Assembly (NCBI GenBank): GCA_963942565.1
Contig: OZ012697.1
Coordinates: 30,667,180-30,731,179 of the forward strand
Length of the DNA stretch: 64,000 nucleotides
From: Maea johnstoni
Taxonomy: Eukaryota > Annelida > Polychaeta > Spionida > Magelonidae
Direction of reading: 5' to 3'
Within the stretch, counting starts at the first letter, position 1, and each line of letters starts with the position of its first letter. Below are positions 47,931 through 58,345 of this stretch, piece by piece. A model generated the notes under the pieces. The model searched no databases and was not told the origin of the DNA. It worked only from the letters and a program-made list of their open reading frames with translations. A program made the position numbers and the translations under genes.

Positions 47931-49247
47931 GTTGCTTTCTTTTGTATCGGATGGCTTGTTGACAATGGGATTAGCGGCGATTAATTCGTGATCTGTTTGG
48001 TTCGCTCAGGCGTGAGATGAAGAATGGCGTCTTTCCGCTAACTGGGTCAATCTGGTGATGCGGTTCCGGGGGTGTGGCACCCCTTGGAGACATCTGATTG
48101 GTTCTCAGGTGACCTCTGCGACACTTGTTGTTTCTCGGACTCTTTCGCCGCCGCCATCCTCCACCATCACCGCCGAAATATCCCAAGTGTCCTCGTTCTC
48201 CAGCCTCCGCGTTCCCGCATTCTATTCAGTTACTGCTTGACTGCTTGCCATCAGCTCGGTTGGTTTCTATTTCGCCGCGCGGAGATTATTTCTGTACTTT
48301 CGCCCACGGCAAATTCCTCGCTTCGCCAACTAGGTCAAACTCAGCCACTGCCGTGACGTCATGCGGGGACTCCCTCTCACGTGTGGGGAAACCCCTTGGT
48401 CTCCAGATGGGACTTCTCACTCGACCCGTCAACACTCGACGCAGCAACAGGCACAGTTCGCCGCTCTCCACAGTCTCCATTCTCCAGCAGTTTCTCACGC
48501 CAGAGCGTCTCTATGTCTTCTCTCCAGCAACTTTCTAACGCCAGAGCGAATCTTCTTCTCTTCTCCAGCAACTTCTTAACGCCAGAGCGAATCTTCTTCT
48601 CTTCTCCAGCAACTTCTTAACGCCAGAGCGAATCTTCTTCTCTTCGGTTTTCACACTTCAAAAATTTCTTTTGTCTTCACTGTTCTTGGTGGTCTGGATG
48701 ATGCCGTCACCCTACTCCCCCTCTTCTTTTACGCTACAATCTCCTGATTGTTCTGGGATTTTTCTTCCGGGTGCCCTTCCTTCTCGTTTCCATGGCAACC
48801 ATTTCTCCCAGGTGTCATCCTAAGGACTTTCTGTCGGACATTTTCTCTCCATCGTCTCTTCCTGCTGGTACTCAGGTGGCTGGTCACTTCCCCAAGTGGT
48901 CGAAATCACCATTCTTGAATATAAAGTTGTCTCAGGGGTGCATGCGTTAATTTCGGATTTGGTCATTTAATTGGCGTTCTTCTCACTCTTCAAAATGACT
49001 CCTCCTCCAGCTAGACGAATATTCTTCAGTCCTCACGGTGTATTAGCTTTTGAGTTGATGTCAGCATGATCCAGGGTTGTAGGAGTTATCCTTGTTGCTG
49101 GCTAGTCTTGCCATTTCCCCTGCTACCAGCCGGCACAGCATATACACACGTATTTCGTAGCTCGAACTTCAGTGTCTTGTCTTTCTCTATCCTTCACACT
49201 TCCATACGATCTCTCTCTGCCTTAGACCACCTGGTTTTCTTCACTCT
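47931..49247 (-). other. Spacer between Pol and the extra frame
   Basis: No conserved frame. It contains a ~40-bp tandem repeat at 48480-48645 (CTTCTCTTCTCCAGCAACTT plus CTTAACGCCAGAGCGAATC, three to four units) and a copy of the recurrent GGTTCGCTCAGGCGTGAGAT motif at 47999. It could hold signals for making a separate RNA for the extra frame, as known for third frames in other LTR elements. Confidence 0.5.
48480..48645 (+). repeat. 40-bp tandem repeat inside the large element
   Basis: Units share AACGCCAGAGCGAATCTTC. The core ACGCCNGAGCG is also found, in the other orientation, in the motif that flanks the extra frame and lies in Gag. Confidence 0.75.
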
Positions 49248-52200
49248 CTATTCACACCCATAGCGCTGCGGAGCTCTTCTTTCTCTCCGCCCTGAGGTTC
49301 TCTGGGAATTTTCTTTCTCTGGCCTCACGTCGGGTTGGTCATCGCCACTTTCGGAGTCTACCGATGTCGGAATCTCGTGTTCTCTCGGCTCGTCCTCAGC
49401 TCCATCGGTGCTAGACCAATCCCCGGGCTTGACAAAGGTTATCAGCCTCTCTCCATTGACCACTGTTCTCTTTCCTTTCTTGTCTTCTATTCGGTACGTC
49501 ACGTCGGCCATCACGTCGATCACGGTGTAGGGTCCTTTGCACTTGTGTTCAAACTTGGCAGCTCTACCCTGTCTTCTAACCTTGGTGATCAGCCAGACTA
49601 AGTCTCCCACGTCTCTCCGGTGGCCCATTGCCCCCCGATCGTGCTGCAGTTTCTGTCGTCGCATTGCTTGACCGGTGACTTCTCTGGCCCGTCGGTGGAC
49701 TTTAGCCAATTTCTCTCGGAGGTCCAAGGTGTGCTCCAGCTCGTCCTGCTCCACCAGGCTGGTGGGCAACTCGGACATGGTGAGTGCCAAGGGGACGGTC
49801 ATCTCTCTTCCAAACAGCATCATGTGTGGTGTCTGTTGAGTGGTCTCATGCACACTGGATCTGTAAGCCATCAGGGTGAGGGGTAGGATTTTATCCCAGT
49901 TGTCGTGTTCTTCTCCTATCAGGCTTCTGATCATGGCTCCCATCGTACGGTTGAACCTCTCCACCATTCCGTTTCCCTCAGGGTGATAGGCAGTTGTTCT
50001 TTTCTTGCGTATTCCCAGTAATCTGCACACCTCTTGGAACAGCGTACTCTCGAAGTTTCTTCCCTGGTCGCTGTGGATGGAGACAGGAGTACCATATCTG
50101 CTGACGAAGTCATTCACCAGGGCCTCGGCTACCGTCTCGGCTGTCTCGTCCGGCAAGGCATAGGCTTCTACCCACTTGGTAAAATAACAAGTGATGACTA
50201 GGATCTTCGAGTTCCCTCTGGCTGTCTCAGGCAGCGGTCCATACATGTCTATGGCGATTCTCTCAAAGGGCGTCCCCGATCTCACAATGGTCATAGGATT
50301 CTTCCTGGTCCTGCCTCCCGGTCCCTTGGCTCTGACGCAGACCCCGCACTGGGCCAGCCAACTCCTGACGTCAGCTCGCATGTCATACCAGAAGTACTTC
50401 TCATGTAGATGTGCCACTGTTCGTTTCACTCCCAGATGAGCTGTCCACCTCTCACCGTGGGCTTGCTGTAGAAACTCTTTCCGCTTGCTCCTTGGAACCA
50501 GCACTTGAGTGTGAACTTTCGCTCCGTCGGAACTCTCCCACTTTCTGTAGATGACACCCTCTCTCATCTTCAGGCGTTGCCATTCTCCCCAGTAGGACTT
50601 GGTGGCTAAGCTGTGTTCGGATATCTCATTCCACCTGGGTCTCTCTTCTCCCCTGGCCAGCCTAGTCCAGATTGGCGCGATGTCGGGGTCTTCTTTCTGT
50701 AATTCTCTCCACTCAGCATTCGTCCACAGCGGCTGTATAGTGACCGCTGCCACCCTGTGGTTTTCCTCTGGACGAAGGCAGGTGATGTCTTCTTCCACCT
50801 CTTCAGGCGATTCACTCTCTGTACTCTTGATTTCGGGGTCACCACTGTCGGAGCTTCTCCCCCTCTCTGGTTGTTCGTTTGGTCGTCTGCTCAAACCGTC
50901 GGCGTTACCGTGACTCCTGCCAGCTCTGTGCACAATTTCCTTGTTGAACTCTGCCAGGGTATTCTGCCACCTGGCCCACATTCCCGTTGCGTCTTTGAAG
51001 GTTTGCAACCACCTCAAGGCGGCGTGATCTGTGCGTAGCTTGAACTTTCTTCCTATCAGGTAGTGCCGGAAATACTTGCAGTAGAAAACCACCGCCAACA
51101 GCTCTCTCTTGGTCACGCTGTAGTTCCTCTCCGGCTTGCTCAGCCCCCGACTTGCATATGCTATGGGTCTCTCTACGCCGTCTTGCACCTGCGACAATAC
51201 CGCCCCGATTCCTGTGGCACTGGCGTCGGTATCTAAGATGAAGTCTTCCTCACTGCTAGGGTAAGCTAGTATGGGGGCCTCCACCAATTTCTTCCGCGGT
51301 GTCTCGAAGGCAACCTGGCATTCGGCAGTCCACAAGAAGGGTCTGTTCTTCTCCGTCAGCCTATGCAGGGGCCGGGCAATTGTCCCGAAATTCTGCACAA
51401 ACCTCCTGTAGTACGATGCAGTCCCCAGGAAGCTGCGTACCTCTGTCTGCGTGGTGGGCACTGGCCACTCCCTCACGGTCTCGATCTTCTCAGGGTCCGT
51501 CATGACTCCCTCCTCCGTCACCACGTGCCCCAGGTAATGTACTCTCTTCTGGAATAAGCGACACTTGCTGGGCTTGAGCTTCATTCCCGCCTGTCCTATT
51601 CTGCTCAGGATCGCATCCAGGCGGTCCAGGGTCTGCTGCTCTGTTTTCCCGAAGATGATGACGTCATCCAGGTAGATGAGGCAGGTTTCCCACTGTAGTC
51701 CCGACAGCACTGTTTCCATCAGCCGCTCGAAAGTACCGGGTGCTGTACTCAAGCCAAAGGGCATGACCTTCCAGGAATACAACCCCCCGCTGGTGATAAA
51801 CGCGGACTTCTCTTGTGCACTCTTGGACATTCCCACCTGCCAGTAGCCGCTGGCCAGGTCAAGGGTACAAAACCACTTGCTTCCTCCCAAGGCATCCAGC
51901 GAATCGTCGATTCTGGGCAAGGGGTAGGCGTCTTGGATGGTGTGGCTGTTCAGACGTCGGTAGTCTACGCACAGACGGGTCGTGTTGTCTTTCTTTTTCA
52001 CCATCACCACTGGTGCCGCCCACGGGCTCGCCGACGGCTCTATCAGGTCCCTCTTCAGCAGGTCGTCTACTATTTCCTTGGCTTCTGTTTGTTTCCAGAA
52101 CGGGAACCTTCTGGCCGGCTGTCGCAGTGGTCGCAGGTCTGGGGGTGTCCTGATCTCGTGCTGGACCAAATGCGTCCGCCCCAGGTCGTCTGGCCTGCTA

Positions 52201-53027
52201 GCAAAAGCACTCTGGTGTTTGGTCAGCAGCTCCGCCAGTTTCTTCTTCCCTTCCGACGACAGGTTCTCACTTCCATCTTTGCACAATGGCCGCAGGAAGT
52301 CGGGCATCTTTTCCGTACATCTTTTCTGCTCTGGTTCTTTCTTGGTTTCCACGGGGACGGGTGGCTCTCCGGCCACCGGGGTCACTACTCCTGCTGGCGT
52401 GCCCTTGTAGATCGTGATAGGTTCGCTGGTGGTATTGAGGAGTCGGATGGGTATATAATCTTTGCCCACATCCACCAGTGCCTTCCCCACCATGACGCCC
52501 CTCTGTCCCATCTTCCCCTTCGAACTAGGTTCCACCAATCCTGATCCCCTCACTTTCTCCAATTCTTTCGTGCGGCCGCAGATATACCCCGTGGTCAGGA
52601 TTTCCTTTCGGGGGGGTATCACCACTGTTCTGTCCGCCAGCACCTTGCAACACTTCGACAGCCCTGATATTCTCTGGCTGATGTAGGGGACTGTTTTCCC
52701 TCCCTCGAACTCGACTTGTTGAGTATGATGGTTCACCATGATTCCGCCCGCTCTCTGTAGTCCTATACCTAACACGACGTCATCGGCTATCTCGGCGATC
52801 ATGAAGTGTCCTACCAATATCGTTCCACACAAATCCACTTCTAGTTCCACTTCTCCCCGAACTGTCACTGGTGATTTGTCGATGGAGACTAGCCTCTCTC
52901 TGCACTCTCTCAGGGCTAGGTCGTTTCTATTCGGGTGGTTCAGGTAGACCTCGGGCGAGATAATCGACTTCGTGGCGCCGGTATCCAACAAGCATTCGTA
53001 CTCTTTTCCTCCTATCTTTCCAATCAT
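49248..53027 (-). CDS. Pol of the large element
   Basis: 1259 residues. Aspartic protease at the start (YECLLDTGATKSIIS), reverse transcriptase in the middle (LCVDYRRLNSHTIQDAYPLP, LDLASGYWQV, IYLDDVIIFG), RNase H (ILDTDASATGIGAVLSQ), integrase with the HHCC region (HLGVKRTVAHLHEKYFW, CGVCVRAKG) and the catalytic core (AIDMYGPLPE, IHSDQGRNFES), then a GPY-type segment (KCKGPYTVIDV) and an acidic tail. No chromodomain is recognised after it. Confidence 0.9.
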   Translation of the reverse strand: MIGKIGGKEYECLLDTGATKSIISPEVYLNHPNRNDLALRECRERLVSIDKSPVTVRGEVELEVDLCGTILVGHFMIAEIADDVVLGIGLQRAGGIMVNHHTQQVEFEGGKTVPYISQRISGLSKCCKVLADRTVVIPPRKEILTTGYICGRTKELEKVRGSGLVEPSSKGKMGQRGVMVGKALVDVGKDYIPIRLLNTTSEPITIYKGTPAGVVTPVAGEPPVPVETKKEPEQKRCTEKMPDFLRPLCKDGSENLSSEGKKKLAELLTKHQSAFASRPDDLGRTHLVQHEIRTPPDLRPLRQPARRFPFWKQTEAKEIVDDLLKRDLIEPSASPWAAPVVMVKKKDNTTRLCVDYRRLNSHTIQDAYPLPRIDDSLDALGGSKWFCTLDLASGYWQVGMSKSAQEKSAFITSGGLYSWKVMPFGLSTAPGTFERLMETVLSGLQWETCLIYLDDVIIFGKTEQQTLDRLDAILSRIGQAGMKLKPSKCRLFQKRVHYLGHVVTEEGVMTDPEKIETVREWPVPTTQTEVRSFLGTASYYRRFVQNFGTIARPLHRLTEKNRPFLWTAECQVAFETPRKKLVEAPILAYPSSEEDFILDTDASATGIGAVLSQVQDGVERPIAYASRGLSKPERNYSVTKRELLAVVFYCKYFRHYLIGRKFKLRTDHAALRWLQTFKDATGMWARWQNTLAEFNKEIVHRAGRSHGNADGLSRRPNEQPERGRSSDSGDPEIKSTESESPEEVEEDITCLRPEENHRVAAVTIQPLWTNAEWRELQKEDPDIAPIWTRLARGEERPRWNEISEHSLATKSYWGEWQRLKMREGVIYRKWESSDGAKVHTQVLVPRSKRKEFLQQAHGERWTAHLGVKRTVAHLHEKYFWYDMRADVRSWLAQCGVCVRAKGPGGRTRKNPMTIVRSGTPFERIAIDMYGPLPETARGNSKILVITCYFTKWVEAYALPDETAETVAEALVNDFVSRYGTPVSIHSDQGRNFESTLFQEVCRLLGIRKKRTTAYHPEGNGMVERFNRTMGAMIRSLIGEEHDNWDKILPLTLMAYRSSVHETTQQTPHMMLFGREMTVPLALTMSELPTSLVEQDELEHTLDLREKLAKVHRRAREVTGQAMRRQKLQHDRGAMGHRRDVGDLVWLITKVRRQGRAAKFEHKCKGPYTVIDVMADVTYRIEDKKGKRTVVNGERLITFVKPGDWSSTDGAEDEPREHEIPTSVDSESGDDQPDVRPEKENSQRTSGRRERRAPQRYGCE

Positions 53028-53080
53028 GTAGGGGCTCCCCTCATCTTCCCCGTCGAAGTGTATTTTCTTGGGCGTCTGTT

Positions 53081-54787
53081 CTACTCCTCCTGTGCCGGCC
53101 CTCCTGCCCCGGGGGCGGCACTCGGTCCGTTTCCCGAACCGGTCTTGTTGGGACAGTCTCTTGCCATGTGACCTGGCTGTCGGCAGCTATAGCACAGGAA
53201 CGGCCTCTGTTGTCCTCCAGCACCCTCCCATCTTCTGGGCTGCAACTTCAGGACGAGTTCTTCCAAGGCCTCTAATTTCGCTTGGATGGTGTTATCCGCA
53301 GTGGGTGTCACTGTCCCCACCTGTCGTGCTACCGTGGTCAGCAGGGGTTTTCCCTTCAGTTCTTTCGCGCCACGCCCGCTTTCGGTGCCCTCGTACTTGA
53401 TGGCTAGGTGCACGGCCTCCTCCAAGGTCTGGGCATCCCCTCTGGCGGTCAAACGCTGTATCTTCTCGTCCGCAATCATCTCGATGAACGCCTTCTTCAT
53501 GAGACGATCCTTCAACTTCCCTTCTGCGTCGGGGTAGGCCAGGGTGAACAGCCGTCTACACACGTCACCCAACTCCTGCAGACTCTCTTCTGGCTTCTGG
53601 CGACGCTGTGCTAACTCCATGGCGTGTTTCTCGGCCTGGTCATCCGATGCGTAGCGCTGGTCAAGAACCCTGACGATGTTTCGGTACGAGGATCTCTCGG
53701 CGTCGGACAGGTGCTGCACCACCCGCTGGGCTCCTCCCTTCATAGCCGCGATAAGGCACAGGCTTTTCTCGCTGTCGCTCCACTTGTTGAGCTTCGCTGT
53801 CGCCTCGAAGTGCATGCGATAATCCACCCATGACTCGCTCACCCCGTCAAAGCGGTCCACTCGGGCGTTTCGCCAGTGCTCGGATGTCTTCGGCCGTTGG
53901 GGCTCGCCCGTTCCCTCTGCCCGTGCTGCCATGGCCCGCTGCGTCTCCGCTATCGTCTTCAACGTTCCTCCCATCAGGGCGGCCATGTCTGCTATCACCT
54001 GTTCCATACCAATCGGCTCCCTCTCTCGCGGTGACTCTGTACCTCGGGCCGGGGCTGTCGTCCGCCCTGCCCCCACAATTCCCTTCCTGGGAAAGTCAAT
54101 CACCCCGGAGCTGCTACTTGCTAACGGCACTTCCATCATGGGCACCGTAGTGTCCAACGAGGCGTTGACCGCTCCTCTTCTACTCGCCGAGGGATGGCCT
54201 GGTGGTGCTCGTGTACCGCAATCAGCTTCTGTCCTCTGCTCGGCTCTGGAGGTCACCCGCTCCCCTGTGACGTCACGGCACGGTCGATCTGGCGCCACCG
54301 ACTCTGCATCTGACGACGAATCTCCCGCCTCTACCTTGCTCTCTCTCTGAAGAACCGCGTGTCTCTCAGCTACCGGTCGCTCGGACGGCCACTCTGTCTC
54401 TCGGGTTGCCCCAAATGAACGATCTGCTGACATAAAATCGTCCAAACGGGCACCCGAGATCTGTTCTCTGAAAGTTTTAACGGTTCGCTCAGGCGTAAGA
54501 AAGGTTCGCTCAATGCGTAAGGAATCGGTTCGCTCAGGCGTAAGAAAGGTTCGCTTTATGCGTGGTTTGGACGATAATTCTGTGTCTTGAGGTGGACTCA
54601 ATGCCACTTTTGGTGAATGTTCTCGCCCAAACTCCGATCCCGATCTGTTGGCCGCCGCCATCGCCAGTGACTGCGCCGCCAGCCACGGCTGCGTGATGTC
54701 TACCCCCTCGAGCCGCAACGCACCGTCCGCCTGTTCCTCCACCACCTCGACAATTTGCTTTCGTTCCGCTTCACCTTCCATCCCCAC
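53081..54787 (-). CDS. Gag of the large element
   Basis: 568 residues. The first ~270 are low-complexity and charged and include a repeated FLTPERT motif encoded by the element's recurrent motif. A capsid-like region follows (RVDRFDGVSESWVDYRMHFE, ALKGG-type MKGGAQRVVQHL, later LAYPDAEGKLKDRLMKKAF). A single CCHC zinc knuckle CYSCRQPGHMARDC lies near the C terminus. It packages element RNA into particles. The Pol frame begins close behind in another frame, so frameshifting or read-through of the kind used by this family is expected. Confidence 0.88.
   Translation of the reverse strand: MGMEGEAERKQIVEVVEEQADGALRLEGVDITQPWLAAQSLAMAAANRSGSEFGREHSPKVALSPPQDTELSSKPRIKRTFLTPERTDSLRIERTFLTPERTVKTFREQISGARLDDFMSADRSFGATRETEWPSERPVAERHAVLQRESKVEAGDSSSDAESVAPDRPCRDVTGERVTSRAEQRTEADCGTRAPPGHPSASRRGAVNASLDTTVPMMEVPLASSSSGVIDFPRKGIVGAGRTTAPARGTESPREREPIGMEQVIADMAALMGGTLKTIAETQRAMAARAEGTGEPQRPKTSEHWRNARVDRFDGVSESWVDYRMHFEATAKLNKWSDSEKSLCLIAAMKGGAQRVVQHLSDAERSSYRNIVRVLDQRYASDDQAEKHAMELAQRRQKPEESLQELGDVCRRLFTLAYPDAEGKLKDRLMKKAFIEMIADEKIQRLTARGDAQTLEEAVHLAIKYEGTESGRGAKELKGKPLLTTVARQVGTVTPTADNTIQAKLEALEELVLKLQPRRWEGAGGQQRPFLCYSCRQPGHMARDCPNKTGSGNGPSAAPGAGGPAQEE
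54480..54565 (-). repeat. Four copies of the GGTTCGCTCAGGCGTAAG motif inside Gag
   Basis: GGTTCGCTCAGGCGTAAG alternates with GGTTCGCTCAATGCGTAAG-like variants, about 24 bp apart. Translated on the minus strand they give the repeated FLTPERT and LRIERT segments of Gag. Confidence 0.8.
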
Positions 54788-54857
54788 TGATTATTACTAC
54801 CAACTGTGAGTTCGTTCCGACAAAAAGTTTCGAGAATTTCGCCGATAGTGCTAAACA

Positions 54858-54877
54858 CTATCCCACCGCTGTCACCA
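54858..54877 (-). promoter_or_regulatory. Primer binding site, tRNA-Leu-like
   Basis: On the minus strand it reads TGGTGACAGCGGTGGGATAG. From memory of eukaryotic tRNA-Leu 3' ends (..ATCCCACCGCTGCCACCA) this matches all but one of the first 18 bases. It lies 17 nt from the LTR edge, an unusually large gap; the compact element has none. Confidence 0.6.
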
Positions 54878-54894
54878 AAGAAGAGTGTGCTATA

Positions 54895-55813
<919 letters not shown>

Positions 55814-56412
55814 GGGTCCATACCATTAAAATTATACAGTATGGTACGGGTATGTATATATATATATTGTTAGAACGGGGTAAGATGGCTCTGGGTGGAT
55901 ATTTTCGGAGGCGAATAGGTTGTACCTTACCGCTTGCCTTCCAGTGATGGGAATGGCGCACCGTTACTCCAGCGTTGTGTTTGCACCAAGAATCGACCAC
56001 GTGATATTGTTTTGCGGTCGTCTGGGTCAACAGGGGGGGACACTGATGACGTCATAGGGATACAGTCAGATGTGTGTCCCGAAATGTGCATGTAGGGTCT
56101 AGACGCGAGGTTCCGGAAACCGCCAATAGGCGGCTTCAAACACGTCGAATGCCTTTGTGGAACGCCTGGGATTGTTTCATTACTGAAAACTTGGTTCTTC
56201 CAGTTATGTATAATAGCGTCCACTCTGTTTTGGTCAAACAGCATGGATACATTCAATGGACTAATTGTACTAAGAATACACTTTTAGGAAATTAAATAAC
56301 CTTTTTTAAATCAGTGAAATTAGCGATTTTACAGTTTTGATGACGTCACAAGTAATTATAATATTATAATACGCGACGGTGGCGACGCGTAGCGGGCGTT
56401 CATTTACAGCGA

Positions 56413-56452
56413 GCGTTCATTTACACTACAGACCTGTAGTGTAAATGAACGC
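56413..56452. repeat. Perfect hairpin, 19-bp arms
   Basis: GCGTTCATTTACACTACAG, two bases, then its exact complement. The half-site GCGTTCATTTACA also occurs just upstream at 56397. Confidence 0.85.
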
Positions 56453-56570
56453 CGAACACGAACACGTTACAGTCAACCTCCCCCCCCCCTCCCCCTTACT
56501 ACACCCATTCTACTGCCTATCATCCAACCCTAGTTCCGAAAAACTCTGGTTGTAGCCTACATGATAAGCG

Positions 56571-56597
56571 GTTTCGACCCACGAGGGGTCTCGTCAG
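56571..56597 (-). ncRNA. Hammerhead-ribozyme-like core
   Basis: On the minus strand the sequence is CTGACGA, then GACCC-CTCGT-GGGTC (a perfect 5-bp stem II with a 5-nt loop), then GAAAC. This matches the conserved CUGANGA / stem II / GAAA core, including the G-C pair closing stem II. Downstream CATGTA could supply a GUA cleavage triplet with only a 2-bp stem III, as in the minimal hammerheads known from Penelope-like and other retroelements. Stem I pairing is unclear. Activity is not shown. Confidence 0.5.
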
Positions 56598-56957
56598 AGG
56601 ATTTTTTCCTATTTTGCGGTTGGGATGGTGGAATGCCTCCCTATTTGAAACAGTAGCTTATCCTTATGTTGATGTAATAGATGTAGATGTCCGTTGGGAT
56701 AACGGGCTACTGCCCGCTGGATATGCGGATTAGTTATTAAGGTGCTGCGAGAGGTATGAGATGTTGCCTCTCTTGGTGAACTAGTGATGTAGTGTGAAAG
56801 TCTGTCCTGTTACCTATCGGTAGCAGGGTGCTGGAGTGGTGTGTATTGAATACCAAAATTCGTCATGTTGGTGGAAATGCTATGATGTTGGAGAGTCATA
56901 CATAGGGGTCTTGTATGTGTAGAGCGTGATCTCCTCGGTGTGGAGAGTTGATAATAT

Positions 56958-57090
56958 GGTTAGAACGGGGTATGTCTACACCTCGGATGATCATCTGGGG
57001 AAGATACTCTGGTAGGATTGACATTGCTTAATGTCAATCCTACCATCTTCCCCAGATGATCATCCGAGGTGTAGACATACCCCGTTCTAA

Positions 57091-57092
<2 letters not shown>
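56958..57092. repeat. 135-bp near-perfect palindrome
   Basis: Left arm GGTTAGAACGGGGTATGTCT continues through GATGATCATCTGGGGAAGAT to GGTAGGATTGACATT. The right arm is its complement, apart from a few extra bases (ACTCT) in the left arm and a short loop. Both outer edges are the element terminus. Confidence 0.85.

Positions 57093-57170
<78 letters not shown>
57093..57170. repeat. (TA)n array
   Basis: About 75 bp of TA between the palindrome and the exon at 57255. Confidence 0.95.
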
Positions 57171-57176
<6 letters not shown>

Positions 57177-57254
57177 CAGAAATTAGATAAATGGTATTGG
57201 CTCTTAAAGTGTACAGCTTTTATGTATAGTGATATTATTTATTTTCATTTATAG

Positions 57255-57437
57255 GTATCAGAAAGCAAGGCATTGAAGAAAGGAAGTCGGTCATCCTCCG
57301 TTTCTTCAACCAGTAGCAAGCACAGTATGCTAGACCCTCTCAGCTTTAGCATGGAGGGTACAGACCCACTCTCACAGTTTGCTGCCCATTCAGATCCACT
57401 CTCTATGATGGCCAGTGAAATGAGCATCTCTGAAAAG
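57255..57437 (+). CDS. VPS35L: VPS35L exon 2 (N-terminal Ser-rich segment)
   Basis: Acceptor TTTCATTTATAG, donor GAAAAG|GTAAGA, 61 codons, phase 0-0. It reads VSESKALKKGSRSSSVSSTS..SMLDPLSFSMEGTDPLSQFAAHSDPLSMM. From memory human VPS35L has [39 protein letters not shown], which aligns along the whole exon. VPS35L is the core of Retriever, which with the CCC complex (Commander) recycles membrane proteins from endosomes; this N-terminal segment is known to contact VPS26C. The preceding exon was not found in the window, and following exons lie beyond the gap or the right edge. Confidence 0.8.
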
Positions 57438-57553
57438 GTAAGAAATTATATATAAATAGCAATCACCTTTAGTTACCAGTTACCATTGGTTAATATATAT
57501 GAACAAATAACAACCATTATATTTTTTTTCCATCTGTTATAACTTACACGATT

Positions 57554-57753
57554 NNNNNNNNNNNNNNNNNNNNNNNNNNNNNNNNNNNNNNNNNNNNNNN
57601 NNNNNNNNNNNNNNNNNNNNNNNNNNNNNNNNNNNNNNNNNNNNNNNNNNNNNNNNNNNNNNNNNNNNNNNNNNNNNNNNNNNNNNNNNNNNNNNNNNNN
57701 NNNNNNNNNNNNNNNNNNNNNNNNNNNNNNNNNNNNNNNNNNNNNNNNNNNNN
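57554..57753. other. Assembly gap, 200 N
   Basis: Two hundred undetermined bases. Residues translated across it are meaningless. The right side is inside a LINE fragment, which probably caused the gap. Confidence 1.
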
Positions 57754-58345
57754 CTTAGGTGCAAGTCCGTTTAGCGCCTTGTATACCAGCAGTAGGACCT
57801 TAAATTTGATGCGGAATTTGATTGGTAGCCAGTGAAGCTTGATGAGAACAGGTGTGATATGTTCATACTTCCTGGTTCTCGATACTATCCTTGCTGCACT
57901 GTTTTGTAGTCGCTGCAGCTTTGCAATCAAATCCTGTTGTATTCCAATTAGGAGAGCATTGCAGTAATCCAAGCGAGACATCACCAGTGACTGCATCACT
58001 GTTTTTGTGGCATCTTCTGTTAACACACGTCTCGCTTTTCCAATATTTCCTCAGGTGAAAGCTAGATTTTTTGACAACACTTTTGACATGGGGTGCCATG
58101 ATCAGTTGAGAGTCAAACATAGCTCCCAGATTCCGCACAGGCTCAGATGCAACAGACACATCAGTCCCCGCTACAGAGAGTGACTTAATGTTCAGTTCAG
58201 CTAGGTGTTTCTTAGAGCCGAATAGAATGATTTCAGTCTTGTCATTGTTGAGTTTCAGTTTGTTCTGAGACATCCAGACACTAATGTCACACAAACATTT
58301 CTCAAGATTTAGGATTTCACGTTTGACTATTGCTATAGTTACATG
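57754..58345 (-). mobile_element. LINE fragment, C-terminal reverse-transcriptase region (CR1/jockey-like)
   Basis: On the minus strand one frame reads WMSQNKLKLNNDKTEIILFG and LGAMFDSQLIMAPHVKSVVK. A second frame continues with MQSLVMSRLDYCNALLIGI, LQRLQNSAARIVSRTRKYEH and LHWLPIKFRIKFKVLLLVYK. These are the hallmark end-of-RT motifs of non-LTR retrotransposons. At least one frameshift near 58020-58060 separates the parts, and the 3' end lies in the gap. It is a dead 5'-truncated copy. Confidence 0.85.

Larger units (their letters stand above)
55869..57091. mobile_element. 1.2-kb element with GTTAGAACGGGGTA ends, in a (TA)n array
   Basis: The left GTTAGAACGGGGTA and the right TACCCCGTTCTAAC are perfect 14-bp inverted ends with TA repeats on both outer sides. 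A third copy of the end sits at 56959, at the start of a palindrome. Inside are a perfect 19-bp-arm hairpin (56413-56452) and a hammerhead-like core (56571-56597, minus). There is no coding frame. It may be one element or two abutting ones. Confidence 0.6.

Noticed and set aside
51813-52544. 243-codon frame antisense to Pol
   Set aside because: Shadow of the Pol frame; no recognisable domain.
57537-57764. Frame made mostly of X residues
   Set aside because: Translation of the 200-N gap.
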